Assembly (NCBI GenBank): GCA_902702965.1
Contig: CACRXP010000066.1
Location: 1,278,504-1,342,503 of the forward strand
Reading direction: 5' to 3'
Source: Spirometra erinaceieuropaei
Taxonomy: Eukaryota; Platyhelminthes; Cestoda; Diphyllobothriidea; Diphyllobothriidae
Length of the DNA: 64,000 bases
Below the pieces are notes generated by a model, which saw only the letters and a list, made by a program, of their open reading frames with translations, made no database searches and was not told the origin of the DNA. Made by a program: the position numbers and the translations under genes. Shown in pieces: positions 31,095 through 42,184 of this stretch (its first letter is position 1; every line of letters begins with the position of its first letter).

Positions 31095-33926
31095 GATAAC
31101 CCCAGATCTATGGCAAATGCTGATAACATGACCTTGCAAGACTGTCTGGGTAACATAATAAAAAAAATTGAAGCCATTAAGATTCTAAAACTTTTCCACC
31201 TAAACAGGAAAGATAGCGCGAGCTCTCAAGGGACTAAACCAAGGCCTTTAAAGATAGTTTTAGAAAGTAAACTCCAGAGGGATCTTCTACTTGAACAAAC
31301 AGTAGGGGGACCCCTGGCCATAGAGGTCTTTTTTCAACCGGATTGCTCATTACAAGAGAATGAAATGGAGGACGCTGAGGGCGGAGTTGGCGACCTTGAA
31401 AGAACAAGGAGAGAGGGGACTAGTAATAATGGACGGAGTGATTGTTCGACGACAAAAACATCTGTGGAGGACGCCTGCCATACTGACGAAGGACACACAG
31501 CCGGACAACTAATTCGAAACAACAACCTACGTTAAATTAAGTTCTTCTACGGAAATGTACAAAGCCTCTTGGACAAACTCGACGAACTTAAAATAATTGT
31601 AGCCGAACTATGGCCTGATGTTATTGCATTAACTGAAACGCGGCCCACCCCAGATGCCACAGACCCCAAATACACTTAGATGGTTAGCAAGTGCTAAGAT
31701 GAGACCGAACCAAAAAGCGAGTTGGAGGAGTTGCCCTATATATCAGCAATGCGGTCGAATATAACCCCTTGAAGAATGTGTAAATGAGCATGATCTGGAG
31801 ATTCTGCAGTGTCATTTGCTGGTCCCCAAAGTCGAAAACGTTACTGTCACCGTTGTATATAGGTCTGCAAACCAACCTGTCGACGAAGGTCAAGCGTTAA
31901 TCACTCGACTCCGCGAGGACAGTCGAGAGCAAAACATTATTATTGTAGGAGATTTCAAAGCGCCGCGGAATAACTGGGACCTTATGACAGTTAAGGGCCA
32001 CAGAAGAGGATTTGACCACGAGCTATTAGACGTGACATTCGATGGATTTCTGTTTCAACATGTACGAACTGTGACTCGGATGCGTGAAGGTCAGAGGGCT
32101 AGTTTCCCAAACTAACTTTTTACCAAGAACGTGATAAGCGTTGATGAAATAAATGTGGACCCGCCCCTAGGTTCTTGTGATCACATGGCATTAATTTGGG
32201 AGTCGACACTCGTAGCTGTCCGCGAACAATGCTCAAAGTCGTTAAGAAATGTCTGGCGGGGTAAATTTGAGGCAATGACATTAGAGTTTGGACACAGACT
32301 ATGGACGGAAGCATTACGAAGAGATGTCAACGAATGCTGGACAACCTTCCAGTCAACTTTGAGAGACTTGATTGATTGATACTGTCTCCTCAAGAAACAT
32401 CCAACCGGAAACCAACCGAAATGGCTGACAACATCGGTTAAGAAGGAAGTCTGACAAAAACTCAAGTTGTGGAAAATCTTCCTACAATCGGAGAACCCAG
32501 AAAATCTTCAGGAATTCGGACAACAAAGAACCTGATGCAAAAGACTTATCCGTGAAATACGAGCTCCTTATGAACTAAAGCTCCTAGAAGAGGCGCAGCA
32601 AAAATTTAAAGCCTTCTATGCACATATCATGAGCAATACGCAAAACCGGGACCATCTGGCAACCTCAAAGGACAAAAATAACCAAATTCTTAGCGGTGGC
32701 TTTCAAAAAGCCGAGCTTCTTTCCGAGTTTATCAAAAGTGTCTACACCACGGGACCACTCCTTCAGTCCTCTTCTCTTCCACAGCTCGCCAAACAACCAC
32801 TTATAGACATAGTATTTTTTACAGCCCAGTTAGTTTTAGCAGAGTTAAATAAGCTGGATCCGGCTAAGTCACCTGGACCAGATAAGATCCCAGGTATACT
32901 ACTACGTCAGTTAGTTAAAAAATTAGCAAAACCACTTTCTATAATCTTCCAAAAGTCGCCGCAAGCTGGTAAACTACCTGACACATGGAAGTTGGCAAAC
33001 GTCGTACCTATCCACAAGGGAGGATCACGACTCTGTCCCACCAACTACCGACCGGTGAGTCTGACATGCATATGCCGCAAACTGATGGAAATGATAGTTA
33101 AAAAATCAATAACATCACTTGATACATTCCGCTGTCACACCACCTCAGTTCAACATGGCCTCTGCGAAAAGAGGTCCTGCCTCACAAACCTGCTTACGTC
33201 ACTCGAACACTGGTCAACGCCCATGGATGAAGGACATCCAGTAGATGTCATTTACTTCGACTTCAGCAAGGCGTTTAATGCGTCCCACATAAGCGCCTCG
33301 TTCAAAAGTTCTCAGAAGTAGGGATAAGAGGAAATATTCTGAACTGGATTCAAGATTTCCTAAACGATCGAGGACAAAACGTCACTGCTGGTGGTTCCTG
33401 CTCAGAATGGGCACCTGCTACAAGCGGAGTCCCACAGGGGTCGGTTCTTGGGCCCCTCCTATTCATTATCTATGTAGATGACCTAGTGCGGGACGTGAAA
33501 TCGGATATAGCGCTCTTTGCAGACGATCTTAAACTTTGGAGAGCCATAAAAATGAAGATGACGTCAAGACGTAGAGAATTTGCACACATAGAGCGAGGAA
33601 TGGTGCATGAAATTCAACGTCAAAAAATGTGCATTAATGCACGTAGTATCAGCGAGGCGAAGAACAAATGCACCCCCACGACAGTATCTCCTGGACAATC
33701 AATCACTTAAAACCGATGATGTGCAAAAAGATCTCGCTGTATTCATTAAAGACTATCTAAGCGTCACCACGCAGTGTTATAATGTCGCAGCGCGGACAGT
33801 GTCAATCATGAGCGCGATAAGCAGAACGTTTATTCACTTGAATACAGATGTCTTTGGGAAAATATATGGGGCATTTGTGCGACCGCACGTGGAATATGCG
33901 GTACAGACTGATACTGATACTGACTG
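31095..33926 (+). mobile_element. CR1-like LINE 5 inside the glycosyltransferase intron
   Basis: The copy holds the ORF2 N-terminal block (31110-31535, with RPLKIVLES and EVFFQPDC), endonuclease parts (about 31540-32115: NVQSLLDKLDELKII, then VIALTET, VVYRSANQ, VGDFKAPRNNW), a further piece with GSCDHMALIW, the linker, and the RT (32580-33560) followed by 33607-33927. The coding sequence ends abruptly at RPHVEYAVQ, where it runs directly into ACTGAT repeats. The rest of the C-terminus and the 3' UTR hairpin are missing. Orientation is opposite to the host gene. The many frame breaks mark it as dead. Confidence 0.85.
32629..33560 (+). pseudogene. LINE 5 reverse transcriptase
   Basis: LDPAKSPGPDKIPGILLRQL, a PIHKGGSRLCPTNYRPVSL block, SVQHGLCEKRSCLTNLLT, VIYFDFSKAFNASH (catalytic Asp present), SGVPQGSVLGPLLFIIYVDD and DIALFADDLKLWRAI (FADD present). 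The first frame runs to 33321 and shifts just after the KAFN motif, where an insertion or deletion breaks the usual KAFDSVPH. The palm region then continues in another frame to about 33560. LINE 5 is clearly separate in sequence from LINEs 2-4 and closer in style to LINE 1. Confidence 0.85.
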
Positions 33927-34576
33927 AAGATCCTAACGACAACAGTAACGGTCAAACGCTTACGCGGAAGTTATATGTATACCATTTATGGGCATAAACA
34001 GCGAGTATTTTTTCATTTAAAAAGGTACTGCACAAGTATAGGATCTCTCGCTACTTTCATGTCTAAAGAGGAGATTTTTGGGATTTTTCATTTAACTTAT
34101 CAGAAAGATGTATTATTCTGGCTCCCGTAGGTTAGGCATATTTGGGTTTGCCTTTTTGGCGGGCGATTTGTATGCCCCACACAGATCATCTGATAACATG
34201 TAGTAAAGATATCCATGGAACAGCTGCATAACGTGCTTCGGCGTCCGAAAAATGGGACAATTCCCTTTTCAAACCCAAGCTGCATTCCGACCGGACTCAA
34301 GCTTGAGATGCTGCAATCAGCAACTATCCAGGTTGGGTTTGGTTAAAATGGACTCCAAGGATAACAGAATGCGGGGCATCCTGTTGTTTATTAAAAGTCG
34401 TCACCACTTTACTTAAGCAAAGTAACAAGCATTCTGAAATATGAGTGAAGTAATAAGAGACGTAACTGCTAATGAAAGACACTGGGAAGAAGCTTGGCCA
34501 CACTAACTATCATGAGAAATGCTCCGAAGTCGAATTAAAGTACTATGAATAATACTTCGAAATATTGTTTACTTAC

Positions 34577-35326
34577 CGGAAAAGATAAGTTGACTTTAGG
34601 GATTCGCCATTCGTTCCGACGTTTGAGGATGGCATCGACAATGTTAGAGCCGTTGAGCGCTTTGAGACCTAGCACTAATTCCAGATTTGTCTTCAGGGGT
34701 AATTCCTGGCCAGTCAAAGTTATCAGATACTTCCATTTCCCCATTTTGAGCAGCAGACGCGCGGCAACAAGCTCCTGTTCAAGGACCGTGTATTCTCCCC
34801 AGGTGACGTTAACACATTCGCTCCGAGGAACTACACCAACATTGTCCCCAAAACATTTTGCCACCTCTTGGACTGCCTTATAGAACATGGGTGGGGACTT
34901 CTTGTCCACGTGAATGGCGTAGAAGTTTTGTGGCCGATATATGAGGCGCAGTAGTCGCGCCACTTGATTAATATCCTTGTATACCATAAGGAGAAATGCC
35001 AGAGAAAATTCTCTCTCTGACTCGCGAATCGGTACTTCTGCAGGGAAAAGTTTTCGTTTGAAGTTCTTGCAGTTTTTACCGTGATGCCTGTTCATTCTTA
35101 GAAAGTATTCATGCGTCTCCAGGGGAATGAGTCGTTTGAACTCATTATGAATGTCCGGCGCGTTTTCTGAAAAGAGGACATGGCATCGTTGTGCCAGGTA
35201 CTGTGCAGAAGAGAGGGTTGTCTCCCCTTCACGGGCGCGAGGAGGCAACGAGATGATCTTCCCATAAAGCAGGAACAAAATTATACTCAATGATATAAAT
35301 ATTACGAGACGATGCAGATGCCTCAT
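34577..35326 (-). CDS. Core-2/I-type beta-1,6-N-acetylglucosaminyltransferase, exon 1 (N-terminal half)
   Basis: The ATG at 35326 opens a 250-codon exon ending at a GTAAGT donor in phase 0. Residues about 6-23 (LVIFISLSIILFLLYGKI) form a signal anchor, giving a type II Golgi membrane protein. A stem region follows, with a Cys (RCHVLFSENAPDIHNEF). The GT14 catalytic fold is seen from SLAFLLMVYKDINQVARLLR through YRPQNFYAIHVDKKSP, then EVAKCFGDNVGV, NVTWGEYTVLEQELVAARLL and KWKYLITLTGQELPLKTNLE, and LNGSNIVDA. These are close to C2GnT motifs (MPQNxYCIHVDxKSP, WKYFINLCGQDFPLKTNLE). The first ATG is chosen because the membrane anchor follows it directly. Confidence 0.88.
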
Positions 35327-36340
35327 CTGGTATACTGATATCGTCTGACTAGCCTGTGGGTCGGTTACTTATTTGTTGCCGACTGGAGCACCTCTGAAAG
35401 TTCTAGTGCTGGCGTTAAATATCGTTGCTTGCTTTAGACTCTACAATTGGTTAATTTCACACAGTGCAGGCCTGCGACTATTCGCCAAAGAACTTTGACT
35501 TGAAATAACGTTTCTTAAGCGCAGAAGCATACCTTTTCCGGCATGCTTGTTGAGGTGATGGTTGTCTACTTATGTTTTGTCCTTTAGATTTTCCAATATG
35601 ATTCTATATAACCGGTTCAGTGTTTAGTAATTTTACACGCATCGGCACTTGTAGCTCGAGCCGGTCATTTCCTAAACCGGCTGATAATAGAGGAATGCTG
35701 AAAAATAGTTTGTCAGCCCGGTCACCAATATGTTTCATCGCAGTGCTTCACGGGTTAGAACTTCATTAGACTATGAGAGCTTGGTTGGTTTCGGAAGGTT
35801 AGAAAAGAAAATATGCAGTTTGCTGTAAGTTCTTACTGTGCTCTCTTTCCTTCTCGCTTGTATTGGTGAAATCAAATTTGATTTCATTCCCACAAAACAT
35901 CCCAAATAAAAACATATATAGACCCAGTGGAATACCACATAAGTTGAAATTTATATGGTAAAAGCATCAAGCGTAGGTGAATAGCTCTTACTTACCTGTT
36001 TTCCACCAGGTCGTCATAGTTGCAGAGTTTCGATAATGTTTTATCTTCCGGCCGTGATTGACATGGGGACATAGCAGTGTTTAAGCTCAATGCGCAATGC
36101 CCATTAACTTATTGAAAGTAAACGTCACTGAGCCCATCGCAGATATAGCGGGTAATTTTGGTGAATTCTCAACATTATCGCAGAAATCTGGAAAATGAAA
36201 ATCACCACCTAGCTAGATGAATACAGATGATGTAATAGGTCCTTCGAAGGGACTGAACCAGGACTTTGGAAATTGCTATTATTTCGAAGGGAATCGAAGA
36301 TATAATTGGATATGAGAAGAATGGCCTAATTAATTTATTT
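35327..36340. other. 5' flank of the glycosyltransferase gene, no feature recognised
   Basis: I see no convincing TATA box, no further open frame and no repeat match. A promoter is expected here because exon 1 carries the start codon, but no element can be pointed to. Confidence 0.4.
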
Positions 36341-36349
36341 GCGAAGAAA

Positions 36350-37318
36350 CGGCGATGGCGGGAATAGTAAGTTTATGTTATAATTCAAAATACTGGTTCG
36401 CCTACCTCTGTATGATAAATTCAGATGTAAACGATCAGGCCGAAAAGTGGGTGAAGGTGAGCTCGGAAATATGGGAGGTTTGGGTCGAAAACTGACTGCA
36501 GGTGGTTTGGGCGGCTGTAGGGGTTGAGGAGGGAATAATCTTCGTCGTGATGTAGATGGTGGGGTCAATTACGTCTTCATCACAGTACGCTGGGTTGATT
36601 TGTATGTGTTTGAGAGAGCTCCTGCTGCAGAGAAGGTCCTGCAGCATTGATTTGCCCTTCTTGTCAGTGACAACCTGCAGGCAGGTACATCGCCGTGAAA
36701 TAGTCGCTTGCATAGGCGTTCGTCATCCATCCTCGCGAGACTACCGTTGGTGCTGCGTGAGGTAAACTTGAATGAGAGATCAGATGATCGAGAATTAGGT
36801 ATTCTCATTCTATAAGTTGCAAACCCAAGAAGATCCCGATTCATGATGGAACTCAAGGCTTCGGAAGCAGCAACATCAGCTAAAATATGTTACTAATACA
36901 ATGTCGAAGATTATAAAGCATAAAAATAGATCGTAGGCAACGTCAACTGGGACTAGTTGCGCAGTCCTGCTGGGTGGTAACAGTTACTAAAAATGAATCA
37001 GTAATAGTCAACAGCATTAGTCAACCGTACACCCTGCTGTCTCGTATCATTCCACGAAGATTTGTACAGCACAGCGTCTAGGCCCACGAAATCATCCTTA
37101 GCCGGCGTAGGAAAGCGGGTGTGGATGCTCGGATTGTGCGTGTCTGCGCCTTCACAGGTCTTCGTCGTCGTCTCTGAATTAATCACCACACTCAGTCGCC
37201 ACTGCAAGCAAAAAGGTCATGCGGAGATTGCGATGTGTAATCTGTAGGGGAACCATGCAAAATCGAGGCGTCATCGCTCTAAGCAATATTCGTGAATTAT
37301 GTAGTACGATTCGATGTT
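36350..37318 (-). pseudogene. RTE-like LINE C-terminal relic, copy A
   Basis: On the minus strand, SLARMDDERLCKRLFHGDV (near 36740-36690) is followed by SSLKHIQINPAYCDED (near 36600). As I recall it, RTE-type proteins have RMDDERLPKRLFYGDV and then LKRLQINP near the end. Upstream on the same strand lies the segment shared by all four copies (near 37207-36998). The frame is broken in several places, and the zinc-finger end typical of RTE proteins cannot be made out. The copy is flanked on the right by PLE sequence on the same strand. Confidence 0.5.
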
Positions 37319-38290
37319 TTTCCATTTGTTAGGCCATTCTAAGCACGTATTTGATGCTGTCTGCAGAAGAAATTTTGCGAAGGACCTACTTACTCCGGGG
37401 AGCGATTGCGCTAAAAGGAAGTAATTGGAGATATTTATTGTACGTGCCAGAGACAGGAATAAAAGGGCCTCGCAGTGGCTGTTGTGTGAAGGCGATCAAG
37501 ATGCCTTATCGTAGTCAGACGAAGTGAAAATCGGACAGCTTACTACCTTCTTGACAATGTCTGCAACTGCGGCATTACATTCATTTACCACTTTCATTAA
37601 ATAGTAAAAAATGATGTCCCAGTTTAATTGGTGACAATGCTGAGGATCAAAATATTTGATACCATAGATTTCTTAGATGTACAGCTCTTTTACTCAACAC
37701 AAATGCTTCTTCGAGTAAGTAACCTCGGTCATACATCATACTCTTGCCCAACTGTCTCCTCTTAATCGAGCCAAACACACGGGCTAGATTTTGTTTTTGT
37801 TGGAAGGGCACAAAATTGCCGAAGTTCGTGTGTTGTCCAGGCCAGATTTCCATCTCATAGACATTCCTTTGGACGCTTCCGTCAGGTCTTCTATTTAGAA
37901 GGACATCTAGGAAAGGGAGCGAACGAGACTTCCCATTTTCTACGTGAAACTGCTTGACTGCTTTTTCTAATTTACCAAATTTAAGAGACCAACTATGTCA
38001 GTTTTTGTGATGGCAATTACAAAGATGACACCAATGTAGCGACTGGAATAGTTTATTTTCTTGGTCCGAGCGCATGGTTACAATCTATTCAGCTTGCTCA
38101 GGAGAACATCGTCTGAAAAGGGCTCAATATGCATTGCCAGCATAACGTTGTCTAACTGCCAATGCAGCAGGTTTTGAAGAAGAAACTGCATATTTAAAGT
38201 GCATCACGGTAATATTTCCTTCAGTGTGTTCGTCGAAATTCCTATGTCCTTGTGATGGGTTGATAAGAATTCGCCGACGTTATCAAAATT
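37319..38290 (-). pseudogene. Penelope-like element relic, RT palm to thumb (minus strand)
   Basis: Minus strand order: DIGISTNTLKEIL near 38230, SRYIGVIFVIA near 38040 (the family has YxDDxF, so both catalytic Asp are lost), RSLPFLDVLLNRRPDGSVQ near 37920, and HTNFGNFVPFQQKQNLARVF near 37800. The matching piece in the other unit is 49385-48475. Next to it, head to head, starts the plus-strand PLE part at about 38300. The sequence is degenerate with several frame changes. Confidence 0.65.
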
Positions 38291-38299
38291 CTTGAGACG

Positions 38300-39515
38300 T
38301 CAGAACGCTTGTAAAATTGTGATGTTTTATAAATTTGAAGCATTTCGCCCCTGGTACGAAGCTGAAGCAGGCAAGCAGGGCAGGATTTAATGGTGCCAAG
38401 AAACTTCGCGACGGCTCGTCAGCTGCGTCCTGTGGCTTCAAAATATAGATAGCGAGTGGGAAGAATACAAGAGATTTGAATTCGGGCATACAATCAATGC
38501 AGAAACAACAAGGTCATGGTTTTGGGTAAAGCTGTATAATGGATAAAGTTAGAAAGTCAACACCGCATGGAAAGAAGTGTGGGAAAAAGGGGCGCTAAAG
38601 AAGAAGAAAGAGATGCGAAATGAAAATAATGGAGCTAAAGGCTACCATGGCAATATTAGGCTAACCACGTGTTCAAACTGTGTACAAAGATCTGGGTTTA
38701 CCCGCCGTATATAGGCAGAAGAATTTATTTATAATCTGTCTAATACTAAACTTATTAAACTACAAACCGAGGCTCTGTCGTTAGGACTTGATTTCTGTGT
38801 CCCCAAACAAGGGATTAATACTGTGGAAACTGAAGCGCAATTTATGGACTTGAATTCTCAATTATCTGAATTGATACCCAGATCTTCTGACGACGTGGGC
38901 TACCTAAAAGCAAAAGTTGTTAATATTTCGCACCAGTCCCCCAGAGCTCCAATAACACAACGCACACCTATATCTTAAGAGCATATGACTGCCCTATTTG
39001 CATTGAAGCATCATAAACAAATAATAATTTCCAAACTTAACAAGGAGCATGAGGTTGATATTTTAAATCATAGTGACTACGTGACAAAAATGGAAGCTAT
39101 ATTACGTGATCAGAGTAAATTCCGTTTAGAAACTTCGGGAAAGGAAGAAACCAAGACATTGTAGGACTCGACCTTGAAGGCAATAAGAACGTGGCCGGAC
39201 AACAATTTGTTGGACTTCAAAACAGCGTTTTGCCTGAAACCCTGGGGATTCATATACTCGCAGACTTTATGCACTACCAAAAACGCATAAAAGTGATATA
39301 CACCTAAGACCAGTTTTGTCTATGTATAATTCACCTTTTCACACACTAGCACAGTGACAAGTCAAGGAACTCAAGCCAATCCGACGACGGTTTACTACTG
39401 ATACGCTAAAAGACAGCTTTCAGTTCACTAAGGAAATCAGACATCAAGACATTTCGCGCAAATACATGATATCCCTGTATGTAGAATCACTATTCACTAA
39501 AGTACCAATCGCGTG
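38300..39515 (+). pseudogene. Penelope-like element, 5' UTR to third RT motif
   Basis: The 5' UTR contains GCCCCTGGTACGAAGCTGAA, shared with 49470, with the minus-strand pieces near 44030 and with 51640. The coding part has IYNLSNTKLIKLQTEALSLG followed by LDFCVP (the conserved PLE N-terminal motif NLSxxxLTxxQxxxLSLGLxFC), then DYVTKMEAILRDQSKF, then SMYNSPFHTLAQ, and ISRKYMISLYVESLFTKVPI (RT motif 3). It stops abruptly near 39515. A stop after PIS and frame changes near 39160 and 39300 break it. Confidence 0.75.
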
Positions 39516-39569
39516 TTGCCGCAGGTTCACACGGATATGTATCTGACAGAGTAGGCCACTACGATGGCC

Positions 39570-40560
39570 GAATGTGAGTAAGCAGTGTGCGCAGTTGGGG
39601 CGGGTATAGTGGGTGCATGCTATAATTCTAGAAACCGGTTCGTCTGCATCTGTAGGATGGACTCAGAAATGGACGATCAGGCCAATACGTGAGTGAAGTT
39701 GCGCTCAGAAGTATGCCAGGTTTGGGTCGAAACCACACTGCTGGTGGTGTGGGCGGTTGTGGGGTTTGAGGAGGGGATAATCGTCGTCGTGGGTGTCATG
39801 GCAGGGGTAATAGAGATGGTGGGTTCGACTACATCGTCAATAGAGATCGCTAAGTTGATTTGTACGTGTTTGAGAGAGCTCAAGATGGTCCTGCAGCTTC
39901 GTTTTTGCAATTCTTGTCAGCGACAACCATCAGCTATTTAAATCGCCGTGCAATAGTCGCTTGCATAGGCGTTCGTCATCCATCGCCTCGAGAATGCCAT
40001 TGGTGCTGCCTGAGTTCAACTAGAATGAGACATCCGGTGATCAGGAATTAGGAATTCTCATTCCACAAGTTGCAAACCAAAACCGATTCCGATTTTTGAT
40101 GGATCTCAAGGCTTGAGAAGGAGTATCGTCAGCAGCATTATAGTTCTAATACAATGTCGAAGATTAGTAAGCATAAAAATAAATCGTAGGCGCAGTGATG
40201 TTGGGTGGTATCAGTTACTAAAAATGATTCACTAATAGTCAACAGCATTAGTCAACCCTACAGCCTGCTGTCATGGGTGGTTCCCCGATGATGTATACAG
40301 TACAGCGTCTACACCCAGGAAATCATCGTACCCGTCGAACGAAGTCAGGTGAGGATGCTCGGCTTGTGCGTGTCTGCGCCTTCAAAGTTCGTTGTCGTCT
40401 CTGAATTAATCACCACATTCAGTCGCCTCTTCAAGCAAAATGATCCTGCGTAGATTGCGACGTGCAATCTGCAGGTGAACTACGCGATTTCGAGGCGTTA
40501 TCGCGCTACGCAAAATTCGTGACTTATGTAGTGCTATTCGATGTTTTTCTGAGATGAATG
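39570..40560 (-). pseudogene. RTE-like LINE C-terminal relic, copy B
   Basis: The copy starts with GTAAGCAGTGTGCGCAGTTG (plus strand, about 39572), as copy C does at about 47468. On the minus strand it encodes SSLKHVQINLAISIDDVVEP followed by a Thr/Pro-rich stretch. The RMDDERL region is more eroded than in copy A. It ends near 40560 without adjoining PLE sequence. Confidence 0.5.
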
Positions 40561-40599
40561 TGCATTTCAATGTATTGGCAGCATTTTTCGCTCATTCGC

Positions 40600-41520
40600 G
40601 GGGTGGTTGGTCGAACAGGTACCCTGAAAATTGTGGGAAATCAACTTGTCGTCAGCCCGTCTATGGCTTGTGTGCCTAAAAACTGGTCAAGATAATATGC
40701 AAGACGATCATCACCGTCCGTTTGCTCTCCTTTTCCACTGCTGAAACTGGAACACTACTTGATCTGACAGTCAAGAATGAAAACGGATCTTGTTGCTCCC
40801 ATTGATTCTCGTCTCTCCAAATCTGACAGCTGAAGTAAATGGGCCAGACGGGTGAGAACGCCAGATTTTCTAATACAGCTCCGCCACTATGATTTTACGC
40901 ATCTGCGATACAGCCAACCATGGACAGCTTCGTAAATGGAAATCCTCATCGCAGTGAATTGAAAGATAATTCTCGTGTCTCTGGATTTGAGCCTAGCATA
41001 ATATTCATTATCTTGCGCATGTGACTTAAGATTGCTCTCGTTTTTCGACACCGAGAGACCCTCTGTTAGGCTAATTACTCGCTAAATCAGCAAGGCTATT
41101 ACCACCGTCCAAATGCTCTACTTTCCCTCAGTTTAGTAAAGCGACACTGCTCAATCTGACAGTTAGGAATGTCACTCTAAAAAGCGGATCATGCTGCTCC
41201 AATTGGTGACTGGGTGGTCAAACGGGTGCCCTAAAAATTGCGGCAGAACACCGTGTCGGCAGCCTGTCTATGGCTTTTGTACCTAAAAACAGGTCAAAAT
41301 GAAATGTAAGACGATCACCACCGTCCATTCCCCCTCTCTTCCCACAGTTGGAATAGGAATACCATTCAAACTGACAGCCAGCATTGTTCGTTATATCACA
41401 GACAAATCAAACCACGCTAAAAGGAGGCGAGTTCTGTCTGCCAGTAAAATGTCACTGTAGATAGTGGATCGTGCCGCACCCACTGGTGCCGGCCTCTCCA
41501 AACTCTGACAATTGGAGTAG
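40600..41520 (+). repeat. Degenerate tandem duplication
   Basis: About 40600-40860 and 41210-41520 share GGTCGAACAGGTACCCTGAA / GGTCAAACGGGTGCCCTAAA, then GTCTATGGCTT, AAGACGATCA, ACCGTCC and CTGACAG blocks in the same order, with a period of about 610 bases. A partial third copy starts near 41095 (CCACCGTCCAAATGCTC). No coding sense is seen. Confidence 0.6.
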
Positions 41521-41559
41521 ATGTGTAGCATGGTGTAGTGAAGACACCCCATGGTCATA

Positions 41560-42180
41560 GCTACCTGTCGTCACAGTCGAATTTGTCATTAGAAATAACG
41601 CCGTGGGACGGTTGTTTTGGCTGCCAAAAGGCGTTAAAGATTGTCCCATGAACATAAAGCCTCCAATCTGCGAGAGCAAATTTGCCACCGTCGCCACCTG
41701 TCGGCCGCACTTCAACGCATTAACTAAGCCCTTTGTCATGTAGAACAGGTTCTACGCAAAACTGCATGATCTTCTAGCCACTATACCGGAGGCGAACAAC
41801 TCGTTATTCTCGGTGCCGTTAATGCTCGCTGCCTGAGATGGGTATGCCAGGAGGATCGCAGTCAGCCTCAGTGGCGTTGTTTGCCTTATTTCGAAATTAC
41901 TGAAAGTGAGGTTTGCTTCATATATCTCCCATGGCCACTTGTCTCCTGCTTAATTGCATTTGCATTTGCTATCTGCTTATCAACAGGGTGGTACGCAGAC
42001 GACTCCTGCCCAACCTCCCTTCTGATTCATCCCATACTCTCTTTAAAACAATTACCTTCATCTGCTTATTGGCCAGACTTGACAGATGGCCAGAGTATAT
42101 GTCTGCATCTGCCGCACAATCCTACAAATTAAACTCTTTCTGCCACCTACGTCGCTGTTGTGTAAAAATAAATGTATACT
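41560..42180. other. No recognised feature
   Basis: Short open frames only, without motifs or repeat matches. Confidence 0.35.
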
Positions 42181-42184
42181 CTGC

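Larger units (their letters stand above)
29884..34576 (-). other. Intron of the glycosyltransferase gene
   Basis: GTAAGT donor at 34576-34571 and AG acceptor at 29885-29884 (minus strand), phase 0. It contains the duplicated block (up to 30800), an AT microsatellite and LINE 5 on the plus strand. About 33930-34570 shows nothing else recognisable. Confidence 0.8.
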
